Shown here piece after piece: positions 21,706-31,860 of a stretch of 64,000 bases of DNA. Both the position numbers and the translations under genes were made by a program. Source of the stretch: Argyresthia goedartella (lineage: Eukaryota > Arthropoda > Insecta > Lepidoptera > Argyresthiidae). The stretch covers positions 36,910,749 through 36,974,748 of the forward strand of contig OX463807.1 in the NCBI GenBank assembly GCA_949825045.1, written 5' to 3'. Each line of letters begins with the position of its first letter. Positions within the stretch are counted from its first letter, which is position 1. The notes below the pieces were generated by a model, which worked only from the letters and a program-made list of their open reading frames with translations, was not told the DNA's origin and made no database searches.

Positions 21706-23145
21706 CTCTGTAAACTGAAAGGTCCAAAATCCAAATCACCAGATGAATCAGTTGCAAATCTGCCTAAATACTTAACATCCAAAGAATTACAGAACGTTAC
21801 AAATGTTTGTATCAAATTGTCACAAGCAGATTTCTTTGAAAATGAAATTGACCTATTGTTAAAAAATAGACCTCTGCCTAGCTCCAGTAAATTGCACACA
21901 TTAAACACTCACCTTGATGAACATGATATGTTGAGAGTATCTGGCCGACTTGCAAATGCAAAACTTCCTCGAGACATGAAGTCACCCATTGTTCTCATGA
22001 AAGATTGTCCATTAGCTAAATTGATTGTTGAGAATGCCCACAGAAGAACTTTGCATGGCGGACACCAACTCACTCTTAATTTGATAAGAAACAAGTACTG
22101 GATTATTGGGGTAAAACAGCTTGTAAAGAAGGTTGTGAATCGATGTATTCCATGTTTTAAACACAGGACTGCTCCAACAGCTCCATTTATGGGCAATCTG
22201 CCTGAGTTCAGAATTCGACCAGGTCGTCCATTTTCTACCAGTGGGGTAGATTTTGCAGGATCCTTTACTTCCAAACTGTATCCAGGTCGTTGTAACAGAA
22301 CAACAAAGGTATATATTTGTCTATTTGTATGCACCGTCACAAAGGCCATCCACCTAGAGTTAGTGAGCGATTTAAGCACATCCGCATTTCTTGCGGCTTT
22401 TAAAAGATTTGTATCACGGCGCGGACATTGTAAAGACTTATGGAGCGACTGTGGTTCCAACTTTGTAGGGGCTTCACGGGAACTCGACTTAGCCTTTAAA
22501 AATGCAAAATCCTCACTTGTAGCTGAAATATCAGAACTTCTGGCCAATGAAAATACCACATGGCATTTTATTCTACCAAGAGCGCCTCACTTTGGGGGGT
22601 TATGGGAATCCGGCATAAAATCCGTGATAGGACATCTCAAACGTGTCATTGGGCGAACCTCGCTTACTTTCGAAGAGTTCTATACTCTGCTGACCCAAGT
22701 GGAAGCTTGCGTCAATTCACGTCCGCTTACCTTAGTAAGCTCGTCTTTAGATGAACCTCCATTGACCCCAGGTCATTTTATTGTTGGTGAACCACTTGTA
22801 TCTGTGCCAGAAGAGGACTATACCGATGTAAAAGTAATGCCTTTAGAACGCTGGCGTAACGTGCAGCGCTTAGTTCAAAATTTGTGGCGGCGATGGCAGA
22901 GTGAATATCTCACCAATTTACAACACCGTTATAAATGGTCAAAACACCAACATGATATAGACATCGGTTGTATAGTCTTAGTAAAAGACGACCGATTTCC
23001 TCCAGGAAAATGGCTTTTGGGTCGTGTTGTGGAAAAACACCCAGGGGCAGACGGCATAACAAGAGTTGTCACGTTACAGTGTAAAGATAATTTTTTCAAG
23101 AGAGCAGTGACAAAACTATGCCCTCTACCCTTAGATGATGCCTAA
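21706..23145 (+). CDS. BEL/Pao integrase (open C-terminal part of pol)
   Basis: The frame is open from 21706 and has a first internal Met at 21817, giving 442 residues. It carries the H2C2 zinc-binding module (AHRRTLHGGHQ...CIPCFKHR) and then the DDE core, with D in GVDFAGSF, D in WSDCGSNFVGA and E in GGLWESGIKSV. A C-terminal strand-rich region (DRFPPGKWLLGRVVEKHPGAD) ends at PLPLDDA. Integrase inserts the cDNA into host DNA. This domain looks intact, but it is normally made as part of the polyprotein, which is broken upstream. Confidence 0.85.
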   Translation, partial: LCKLKGPKSKSPDESVANLPKYLTSKELQNVTNVCIKLSQADFFENEIDLLLKNRPLPSSSKLHTLNTHLDEHDMLRVSGRLANAKLPRDMKSPIVLMKDCPLAKLIVENAHRRTLHGGHQLTLNLIRNKYWIIGVKQLVKKVVNRCIPCFKHRTAPTAPFMGNLPEFRIRPGRPFSTSGVDFAGSFTSKLYPGRCNRTTKVYICLFVCTVTKAIHLELVSDLSTSAFLAAFKRFVSRRGHCKDLWSDCGSNFVGASRELDLAFKNAKSSLVAEISELLANENTTWHFILPRAPHFGGLWESGIKSVIGHLKRVIGRTSLTFEEFYTLLTQVEACVNSRPLTLVSSSLDEPPLTPGHFIVGEPLVSVPEEDYTDVKVMPLERWRNVQRLVQNLWRRWQSEYLTNLQHRYKWSKHQHDIDIGCIVLVKDDRFPPGKWLLGRVVEKHPGADGITRVVTLQCKDNFFKRAVTKLCPLPLDDA

Positions 23146-23230
23146 TAATGAAGCTTTTAGTTAAGTTATTGATAAGTTGCCACACTTTTTTATTGTTTTT
23201 AAGGACATTAATTGTCCTTGGGCCGCGATA

Positions 23231-23360
23231 TGTTTAAAGATTTTAGTTCCAATGTTATCGTTTTCTCTAAGCTCAACCATAAATTGTGTGATTTCAAATG
23301 ACGTGTATGGTTCAAAAATAAATATTGTGAAGTTACAATTAAAACATATTTAATTAACTA
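23231..23360 (+). repeat. BEL/Pao 3' LTR
   Basis: It starts TGTTTAAAGATTTTAG after a short purine-rich tract (CCTTGGGCCGCGATA) and ends TTAATTAACTA before the GTTCT target duplicate. It lacks the 37-bp block seen in the 5' LTR. Confidence 0.85.
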
Positions 23361-23920
23361 GTTCTCTCTGTTAATATCTTATACAGATGTAGTGAATAAT
23401 CCTTTCCTATCGGCAAAACTCGGAACAACGATAACACCCGAATGGTGCCGATGTGTCTATGAATTACTGTATTATTAAATTACGTGTAGGTATCAAATAA
23501 ATCGCATACTTTATTTATCAATGTCAAATGTCAAATTGCCCGTTTGACGAATATTACACTGAGATGTTAAAACCACCACGATTCTATCATATAAAGAATT
23601 CGTTAGGTAAACAAAAATATAACTAGTTACTGAGGACGTTTTATTTCAATAAAACGCACTGATAAAAACCAAATTCCGGTTGGGATGATCTAATGATTCT
23701 ATAAGGATTGGAACCCCAAAAGTCTAATAAGTAGTATAAGTCAAGTATAAGTCAAAACTACAGTAGGATTTTGCAGACCTTTTTTATAACAATATTTTTT
23801 TTGTAATTAATTAAAAATACTATGACATAACAAAAAATACACCTCAACATAAAACAAAACAAACCAGCAGAGAAATTAATATAAATAAATATGATTTTTT
23901 GATTGGATGAACGACTTCGA

Positions 23921-25351
23921 TTATGACAGCGGGATAAGAGGAGGAGGAGCGGGGTGGACAGTGTGATGCGAAACAACTTCCATATCACAGTCAGAATCAG
24001 AACTATTTTCTGGTGTATCATCGTCAGAGTTTTCATGAACGGTGATTACAAAACTAGCCATATAATTTTCCAACTCAGGTTTGTGTTTTCGGTACTCGTT
24101 TTCGCATTTGATGGCGTGGTCACATACTTTGGCCTAAACATCGGAACCAATCATATTAACCTTTTCCTGTACCAATTGTTTCACAGTAGTCATATTCATA
24201 CTGGTGTTTCTTTTGGATACGTATCCCTTTATTTGAGACCATATGTTTTCAATCGGATTGAAATCAGGATGATATGGTGGCAATCTTAGTACGCTGTGTC
24301 CATATTCGTTCATAAGTTTATCTATAGAGTATTCTACAAAGTCTTGTTTGTACTTGCAAATAATTTCATATATTTCAAGTTTTGTTAATGACGGATCAAT
24401 CGGAACGTTATGTTTGGATAGCCAATCAATCATGTCTTGCTTCCTGGTATTTGAATTAGGAGGTTTTTCTACGTACTTATTATGATATGCAGCATTATCT
24501 ACTACTAGTACCGAATGAGAAGCTAAGTTTGGAATGAGTTGATTACGAAGCCATTTTTCATAGTTTTCATTGTTCATCGCGTTGTGATAGTCACCTGTTT
24601 TATCAGTAGACTGATACATTAACAATGCCCCAGGTATAAACCCCTTCCTACTTCCAGCGTGCACTATTATGAGACGTTGTCCTTTAGAAATTAACTGTTT
24701 CACTCCGTTTTCTGACGAGTCAGCCCAGCTTTTACCTGCCAAATATGAGGTATGGATGTATGTTTCATCCATATAAACAATCTCTCTCCCTTGCAATCTG
24801 TACTTTTTTATCGCGGCTAAAAACTTTACTCTTTTTAAACGAACATCATCTTTCTCGTTAAGTAATTTTCTGTTTTTTTCAACTTTTTTATACCGAAATC
24901 CCATTTTTCTAAGAATTTTTCTTAGGGTAAAGTCACATCCCTTAAAATTTATGGCTTCGGATAACTTGGACGTCAGGGCTTTAATTGTAGGTACTTGTTT
25001 GTATATCAAATGGAAATTATACACTAATCGGCGTATAACGTTGTAGTCAAAATCGTCAAGACCTAGACAAAATAATTTATTTGGTCTACCCATCTTTGCC
25101 GACTTCGGACTATTGGAGGTGGATTGATTTATGTATTCTTTTTGCAATATTTTATTAACTGTTCGTTGAGAAATTCCACTGGCCTCCGAAACTCGTTTTT
25201 GGACTTTACAAAAGTAAGCAGTATAGTTGGTATGTTTGAATTTATCATTTTCAGTTAAGAAATATAAATAAATATTGAAAATAACTTCGCAGGCTTGCCG
25301 ATCTAAACGTTTCCCTTTTCTTAGTACTTTCGGAATGTCTGTTATAAATTG
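23921..25351 (-). pseudogene. IS630/Tc1/mariner-type DD82E transposase (Sailor-like)
   Basis: The 338-residue ORF (25147-24134) is a DDE transposase with D in IVYMDETYIHTS, D in VLVVDNAAYHNK and E in PDFNPIENIWSQIKG. I count 82 residues between the second D and the E, the spacing of the DD82E group named Sailor. Upstream the same frame stays open to 25351 with a helix-turn-helix-like VSEASGISQRTVNKIL but no ATG, so a first exon or start is missing or spliced. A TAG at 24134-24136 is followed in frame by 70 more residues (KVCDHAIKCENEYRKHK... and an acidic, proline-rich end) to a TAA at 23921. The TAG is thus probably a nonsense mutation. Terminal repeats were not found. It lies antisense inside mAChR-B intron 1. 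Confidence 0.82.
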
Positions 25352-25635
25352 TTAATGTGGATCGAATAAAATCAATGTTTATTATTTACAAAAATGACAG
25401 ACAAGAGTGAAATGTAAAGTCAAAAAAATATATATATATAGGTGGCCTGCATTAATACACGAGTCCATGAAGTTTATCACAAAATCTAACATAAATATCA
25501 ACAAAACATTTCTGTGGTATTAACTACTCTATATACTTTCTTTTCTTTGCAACTATTGGTACTGTTTTAGCTAACAGAATACCCACAAAATACCACAAGT
25601 ATACTGACACCCTCAACAGTTCAGGTGGGTCAGAG

Positions 25636-26052
25636 ATGAAAGAATTTGAGGTATGCACTGCAGATGAAATCAAAGATATCATAGATAATTTGGACTCAAA
25701 TACTAGTAAAGGTGTAGATGGCGTAGGTGCTAAAGGCTTGAAATGCATTAGGGATCATATAGTTACCAGTCTTGCAAACTGTTTTAATGAATGTCTGAAG
25801 TCCGGAACGTTTCCTGACAGTCTGAAAATTGCAAAGGTATCACCTTTATTTAAATCTGGAAACAGAGCCGAGCCAAGTAATTATCGACCAGTTTCGGTTT
25901 TGCCGTGCTTGTCTAAAATTTTCGAAAAGTTACTCCATAGCAGACTATTTTCCTACTTAACATCGATCAACTTTCTTTTTGAACGACAATATGGCTTCAG
26001 ACCAAAATCCAACACTGTTTCAACGACCGTAGATTTAATCACACACATATAT
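25636..26052 (+). pseudogene. LINE reverse transcriptase, N-terminal part
   Basis: The frame carries ADEIKDIIDNLDSNTSKG, SLKIAKVSPLFKSGN, NYRPVSVLPCLSKIFEKL and QYGFRPKSNTVST, the fingers and early palm region of LINE reverse transcriptases. Translation upstream of 25636 stays LINE-like to about 25510. The frame runs into the nested insertion after VDLITHI. Confidence 0.85.
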
Positions 26053-26325
26053 ATCATATCATATCATATCATATCATTTATTTGATAACATAAGTTACAG
26101 GTCATTCATTACACTATAATTATAGAACTAGTATAATAGTAGTTAATTAATTATTTAAATCTACATACCCAATGTATATAAAATTTATAAGTAGTATATT
26201 TCCATCATGTCAACATTGTAAATTCAATAAATTAATTTAACTTATTAATAGTTATAATTATTGTTATTTTTGGGATTATGACACATTTGCTTCCGCAAGG
26301 TATTCGCTTACTGAGTAGTACATAA
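26053..26325 (-). mobile_element. nested antisense LINE 3' end
   Basis: An (ATATC)n simple repeat at 26053-26085 marks the 3' tail. The right end encodes, on the minus strand, YYSVSEYLAEANVS followed by a stop, the same kind of C-terminus as the LINE at 7784. Only about 45 bp of coding sequence remain. It splits the + strand reverse transcriptase between VDLITH and the segment DKKNIALGVFIDLKKAFD. Confidence 0.7.
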
Positions 26326-27425
26326 AAATTAATATTGATAAGAAAAACATAGCTCTAGGAGTATTCATCGATTTAAAGAAAGCATTTGATACAATTAGTC
26401 ACAATATACTTTTGGATAAACTCAAAAATACAGGATTAAAACAATCTGCACTGCATATTTTTAAGTCATACCTAGAAAATCGTCTTCAAAGGGTCAAGAT
26501 TGGTGATTTTGAAAGTCTTTCACAGCATATTGAATGCGGCGTTCCTCAAGGTTCTATACTCGGTCCACTCTTATTCTCCGTTTATGTTAACAATATCTGC
26601 AAAATTAATCTACACGGTCATATTTCCCTATATGCAGACGATACCTGTCTATTTTACTTTGGATCATCTATTCACGACTTAATACAACAAGCACAGCAGG
26701 ATCATGATAAGCTTTTCGATTGGTTTCAATATAATTTACTAACAATAAATGCTAACAAAACAAGCTACATGATATTTGCACTTCTCCTTAACGGTGAGTC
26801 TATATATATATCTAGCCACGAAAAATATCTGGGTCTTACCCTGGATCCACTGTTGACTTGGCAGTTACAAATTGAACGTATGATTTCCAAAATATCATCG
26901 CTCACTGGTGTGTTACGACGAATTACTGGATGTCTACATAAAAAAGTTAAGTACAATATCTACAACTCATTAATCCAACCGCAGCTTGAATATCTTATAG
27001 AAGTCTGGGGAAGTGCAGCCAGTACACATTTAAATCAATTACAAATAGCACAAAATAAATCGATAAAAGTACTATTTGGAATGGATTTTTTAACGTCAAC
27101 AGTGAAAGTGTATAAAGAAACTAAATTAATGCATATAAAACAACTCTATACATACAAAACATGTATCCTGGTTTATAAAATTTTAAATAACTTAACTCAT
27201 TCTGAAGTAATCTTCACAAAGAAAAATATCACGCACAACCTTAGAGGTGGCAATAAGATACAATTAATAGCACCGAGAACAAACTACGGCAAAACTAGTA
27301 TATTGTTTGAGGGAGCGCATATGTTTAACAAACTACCGCAAAACATCACAAATGCAGAATCACTTCCTGGATTTAAATCACTTTTAAAAAACCATATTTT
27401 GTCTAGTATAGTCGATTTTGTTTAA
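26326..27425 (+). pseudogene. LINE reverse transcriptase, C-terminal part
   Basis: Resumes with LGVFIDLKKAFDTISHNILL, then ECGVPQGSILGPLLFSVYVN, the active-site SLYADDTCLFYF (YADD), KYLGLTLDPLLTW and the C-terminal IQPQLEYLIEVWGSA block. It ends at a stop after LSSIVDFV. All catalytic motifs are present, but the protein is split from its N-terminus by the insertion. Confidence 0.88.
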
Positions 27426-27843
27426 AAGTCATAGTCACGTAAAAAATAAAGAAATTATAATATAATAATAGATCGCATAAGTTTAGTGTGTTATATATAT
27501 TTACAAACATTATTTTAATGTATAGATTAATGTTTCTCTATAGGTGAACTACATTATTGTTCTTTTGAGAAATAAAATTCTAAAACCTAAAAAAATATAG
27601 ATACTTCCTTTTGCAATGCGACCGTTCCTTACGTTGTCTCGATGGGTACTGAGTGCGAGTGAACTAGTAAGACAAAAACGAACATTTCCGAGAAAATACG
27701 AAAGGAAAGGATTATTCACTACATCTTGTACCTTGTATATCAGATATTGAAATTTGTATCCCGGATTGATGATATAAATGAACGCTTAATACATCCGTTC
27801 TTGTTCTTTCCACGTTTTATTATTTGTTCTTTGTTGTTTACAG

Positions 27844-28027
27844 CAACCAGTCCTGCCTCCATTCCCGCTGTGGCTGACGATCATATTTGCGGTCTTGCTG
27901 TGCCTGGCCATCCTCCTCACGGTGGGCGGGAATGTCCTAGTGTTGCTGGCCTTCCTGGTGGACAGAACCATCAGACAGCCGAGCAACTACTTTATTGCTT
28001 CGCTGGCTGCTACAGATCTGCTTATAG
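27844..28027 (+). CDS. mAChR-B: mAChR-B exon 2 (TM1 to early TM2)
   Basis: The exon follows a strong pyrimidine tract and ACAG. It ends ATAG|GTGAGT after the first base of a glycine codon (phase 1). It encodes receptor residues 47-107: a proline-rich linker, TM1 ([20 protein letters not shown]) with the class A landmark [10 protein letters not shown] (N1.50, about N76), intracellular loop 1 and the start of TM2 with [10 protein letters not shown] (D2.50, about D104). The sequence [16 protein letters not shown] closely fits insect mAChR-B. Joined to 28673 it restores the GTISMPFYTDY reading without a gap. Confidence 0.92.
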
Positions 28028-28672
28028 GTGAGTCTCATTGGGGCCTGTTGGTTCGACTTAGTGGTTCAGTCGATCGTACAACCATTTTTTCCTGGTGATT
28101 TCATCGATGGGTCCACCAAGATTTCAGATTCCTGGTGCTTTCGCTCTGGAACCAAATTATCATAAAATAATCCTGGTTAAAGCTCACAAATTAACAATAA
28201 TACTAATTGGTACGCGCGCGAGGTATGGCTGTATCACAGTATGGTACTCAAACTTCTCACGCTTGTAGCAACCAACACTCGCCCACTATTGATGACACAA
28301 CATAACAAAGCGTCACGCCATTTCCCATACGGGGTGACAGATGCATGAGTGTGTCTACTTTTAATCAGTTATTCAATACTCCATTTTGCGTCACAGGGGG
28401 CTATGAAGTAATAAAAATTTACTAACAATGTTTACCATCACCGTTAGAAGGTCCATTTAATTTACATACCTAATACACTTCAGATTAATAAATAAAAAAA
28501 TAAATAGCGCTAGGCCACAGCTCTTGAACTAAGACACAACACACACTCTCTCTTACACTATTGATCTCTAAGAATATAACAGAATGATATTTATGAATGA
28601 TATTTATGTAACAATATTTATTATACATTCTTTATATTTCTTAGTACCTAAAGATGTAATTCTTGTTGACAG
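28028..28672 (+). other. intron 2 of mAChR-B (645 bp)
   Basis: The GTGAGT donor and TTGTTGACAG acceptor are both consensus. The intron contains a repeat R2 piece near 28305-28405 and no coding sequence. Confidence 0.9.
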
Positions 28673-30750
28673 GTACAATTTCGATGCCGTTTTACACTGA
28701 CTACGTGCTAAAAGGCTACTGGCATCTCGGCCCTCTTCCGTGTGATCTCTGGCTATCGGTCGACTACACAGTATGTCTCGTGTCACAATACACTGTACTT
28801 CTAATAACTGTAGACAGGTTCTGTAGTGTTAAAATAGCAGCCACGTATAGGGCTTGGCGAACTAAGAACCGGGTAATATGGATGGTGACAGGGACCTGGA
28901 TAGTTCCAGCTCTATTGTTCTTTACGACTATATTCGGATGGGAACATTTCGTCGGGTATAGAGATTTACAAGAAGGCGAATGCGCTGTCCAGTTTCTGAA
29001 AGATCCTGTTTTTAATACAGCTTTGATTATAACGTACTACTGGACTACTCTTTTTGTACTTATAATATTATACGCGGGTATCTTCAAAACTGCGTATGAC
29101 ATGCAAAAGAAAAGTGAAGCGAAACAGAGGAAAATGCAGTCAATGGTCGCTCTCAGCGCTGGCATGATGAGTGGCATGGCTGGCAGGGCTGCCGGTGTAT
29201 CAGGGTTATCTAAACCCACCATAAGCAGCGAAGCAGAAGTCAAAGTAGTTTCTGAAACAATACGCAAAGACTCGACATCAAAAGGGTCTTTGACAGCACC
29301 ACTGTTGACGCTCGGTGGTTCCACAGATTCCAATTCAAGCCAAAAATCTTCAGCTCATAAGAGCAGCGCTACAGCAACAGGAACCTCTACTACCATAGAA
29401 TCAGATGGAGATAAGAAAGATGATCAAGTCGAAGCGGAGCGATCCAGCAGCCCTGCTTTCGATTCAGATGAAGAAAGCAACACAAACACAGACCCCAAAA
29501 AACGCCCCTCTGTTGCAAACTTATTCATGCAAACTGGGGCTCTTCAACTTCTAAACAATATGCGTATGAACGGTGGTATGCTAATGAAACCGAACATAGC
29601 ACCGACGTTAATATCGAGAGCGGATCCTGGCAAGCCAAAAACATCTCTCTCTCAGATTTCAGAAAAAAGTATACTCGACACAGATAACTACGACCGATCG
29701 CAATCTTCTTTACCTGCTTCTCAGACTTGCATCACATCACCGACATCCTCCGGGGTGGCCACGCCATCGGACCAGAGGGAAGTATCGACGACGATCGCTC
29801 AGAGGATAATTCCCCCACCTTCCGAGTTCAGATGCAGTCCTCCTGTGTCGGAAAGTCCTCCGTCACAGTCAGAGTCGTCTCGTGCGCGTACGATGCGCAT
29901 GGTGCGAGGAGATGGCAGTTCCTATGATGTCCTTGTCTCCATGGATGGATCAGACCTAAGATTCATGGACGAGAGTTCCGTAATTATCGCTTCGCCTACC
30001 TTTGAAAGCCCACCATCTTCGGTCACGTTCCAAACCGCAACTGAACCCTCATCTCCACCCACGCTTAATTCAGCTAACGCTACAAACACTTCACTGTTAC
30101 AGGCGGCTCTTATTAGAGCGACAGCCGAAGCAAAAGTCACGGTGAATCCGCCGCCGATAGGAACATTATCCCCGCCGCCACCGGTCAAGGTAAACACGGA
30201 AGTGAGCCTGACAATGGGGGAGCGCCCGAAGCCCGTAATCACGTTAGTATCGACTGCCAACAACAAGGATCTTTCGCCGAAACCGACCGAGAGCAAAGTT
30301 TCTCCGACGAAATTGAACCCGGCAATAAGTCCGGCGGTAGAAAATAGTGACGCGTCGAGTCTCGCAATGACAGGTTCCGTGCGCGGATCCAAGAAGGAGT
30401 TCGTTAAAAACATCGGCAAGAAGTTAAAAGTGAAACGCTCAAAACGTGAAGGCTTGTTCCCCGGGGCGGGACGGCAAAAATCGAAATCAGAAAACAGGGC
30501 GAGAAAGGCGTTTCGGACAATCTCGTTTATTTTAGGAGCATTCGTTGTGTGCTGGACGCCATATCACATTTTAGCTCTAGTGGAGGGCTACTGCGTGGAA
30601 CCGCCGTGCGTCAACCAACACCTCTACATGTTTTCCTACTTTTTATGCTACGCCAATAGTCCTATTAACCCGTTTTGCTACGCGATGGCCAACCAGCAGT
30701 TCAAAAAAACTTTCACGCGGCTATTGCGAGGTGACTTCCACTTTACATAA
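28673..30750 (+). CDS. mAChR-B: mAChR-B exon 3 (TM2-TM7 and long loop 3)
   Basis: This exon encodes receptor residues 108-799. The protein is a class A G-protein-coupled receptor of the plasma membrane that binds acetylcholine. B-type receptors of insects couple to Gi and are poorly sensitive to classical muscarinic drugs (established for Drosophila). Visible landmarks: WLSVDYTVCLVSQY with the amine-binding D3.32 (about D138), C131 and C211 for the extracellular disulfide, DRF where most relatives have DRY, W4.50 in TM4, TM5 around 221-243, CWTPYHILAL in TM6 and NPFCY in TM7. Intracellular loop 3 is about 470 residues, rich in Ser, Thr and Pro, and starts with the family-typical KTAYDMQKKSEAKQRKMQSM. 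TM6 has H where A-type and vertebrate receptors have N6.52, in keeping with B-type pharmacology. Stop TAA at 30748. Confidence 0.95.
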
Positions 30751-31860
30751 AATTATTCGACATGTATGAAAAAAATAAGTGTACAAATACAAATTCAGGT
30801 ATGGAATGGAATCGCGTCAACTCCAATTGTTATAGAGGAACACCATTAATGCTTTGATATGTACATAAATGTATAGGATTGTATCTGTATTTATGCGTTA
30901 ACTTCTCTAAACAACTTTTCACAAAAACCCAACCAGGACTATGTTAATTTATATGGCATCTTTATTTTAAACAGTGTTAATAGAAAATAGGTTCTCTTGT
31001 GGCCGATTGTTTCAATTCCATATTTTCATACATCATTTTGTTGCGATGTGAAAAATTTATGAGGACATGACAGCCAGTCCTCAAGGGCAGCTATAGTGAC
31101 AACAAACCATTGTCCATTTAAATCTATGGTCGGTCTATAGAGCAGTTTATGATTATGGATGACAACAGTCGAATTACTATACCGTCCCTTCACAAACTTT
31201 TACCAGCTAGTTTAAAAAGTTAAGGCAAAATAAGAAATCAATCCAAAATAAGGTTCAGTGCAATTTACAAATTTTCTGATTGTTGATGTGGCTTTCATAG
31301 GCTTTTGTGCCCTACGAATAAAGTTCATGTAACTTTATTCTTAGGGCACAAAAGCCTATGAAATATTTCTTATTTTGATTTAACTTTTTAAAATAGCTGG
31401 TAAAAGTTTGTATATCGGATACTATCGGATAAAATCGGATAAATACGTAAGAAAAAAAAAGTTTTGAATTTTCAGTACTTGACTATTCTATTGAACACAA
31501 AAATGCACATAATACGAAAATTATTAAATGCAATGAGTTAAGCTTATTATGGATTGATTTTTAAATAAGACCAAACTTGTTTAAAATAGCTGGTAAAAGT
31601 TCGTGCAGAGAACAATAATTCTTATGTTTTCGGCAGTAAGCGAAGACTGCTACAAAGACCTATCGTATAGATCTAAAAGGAAATGCACTGTACTTATTAA
31701 ATACGTAAGGCATGATATGATGAAAAATGTATGATAATGAGTATGTAGAGCTAGATAGATCGTATAGAATACGATAACAGTTAATATGTTAGAATGTTTA
31801 TGTAAATAAACTAAGTATAAAATGTCTATATTTATATGTACCTAGGTATATTAATAAATA
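30751..31860 (+). other. probable 3' UTR of mAChR-B
   Basis: AT-rich, with no reading frame continuing the receptor. Several AATAAA words occur, including 31805-31810 and about 31853-31858, but which is used cannot be told from sequence. A strong foldback structure lies at 31193-31410. Confidence 0.45.
31193..31410. repeat. foldback element with nested inverted arms
   Basis: The inner arms are 33 bp with one mismatch (31293-31325 and 31331-31363) and a 5-base loop. Outer arms of about 46 bp (31193-31238 and 31365-31410), with words such as TTTTACCAGCTA and TAGCTGGTAAAA, flank them. A third outer-arm piece lies at 31578-31602. Either a small foldback transposon or a structured 3' UTR element. 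Confidence 0.85.

Larger units (their letters stand above)
17444..23360 (+). mobile_element. BEL/Pao LTR retrotransposon, complete but inactive
   Basis: The element runs LTR, primer site, gag/protease, reverse transcriptase, RNase H, integrase, LTR, which is the BEL/Pao gene order. GTTCT occurs immediately before the 5' LTR (17439-17443) and immediately after the 3' LTR (23361-23365), a 5-bp target duplication. Several in-frame stops and at least two frameshifts interrupt gag-pol, so the copy cannot move by itself. The LTRs are about 167 and 130 bp; the difference is one 37-bp block missing from the 3' copy. It lies in sense orientation within mAChR-B intron 1. Confidence 0.9.
25505..27595 (+). 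mobile_element. 5'-truncated LINE, split by a nested LINE end
   Basis: The element carries only the reverse transcriptase part and 3' UTR of a jockey/CR1-like LINE, ending in TTCTAAAACCTAAAAAAAT. An antisense LINE 3' end occupies about 26053-26325. Homology starts abruptly near 25505, as expected for 5' truncation during target-primed reverse transcription. Confidence 0.8.
12822..27843 (+). other. intron 1 of mAChR-B (about 15 kb)
   Basis: A GTAAGT donor at 12822 and a TTGTTTACAG acceptor ending at 27843 with a strong pyrimidine tract bound the intron. Most of it consists of transposons: an antisense BEL/Pao fragment, a full sense BEL/Pao element, an antisense DD82E transposase and a sense LINE. 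The boundary call depends on exon 1 being correct. Confidence 0.55.

Noticed and set aside
23758..24036. Separate 92-residue ORF after the Sailor transposase
   Set aside because: It is in another frame. The better reading is the in-frame tail of the transposase beyond the TAG.
29037..30419. Long antisense ORFs in the receptor exon
   Set aside because: They are shadows of the + strand reading frame, which has clear GPCR motifs.
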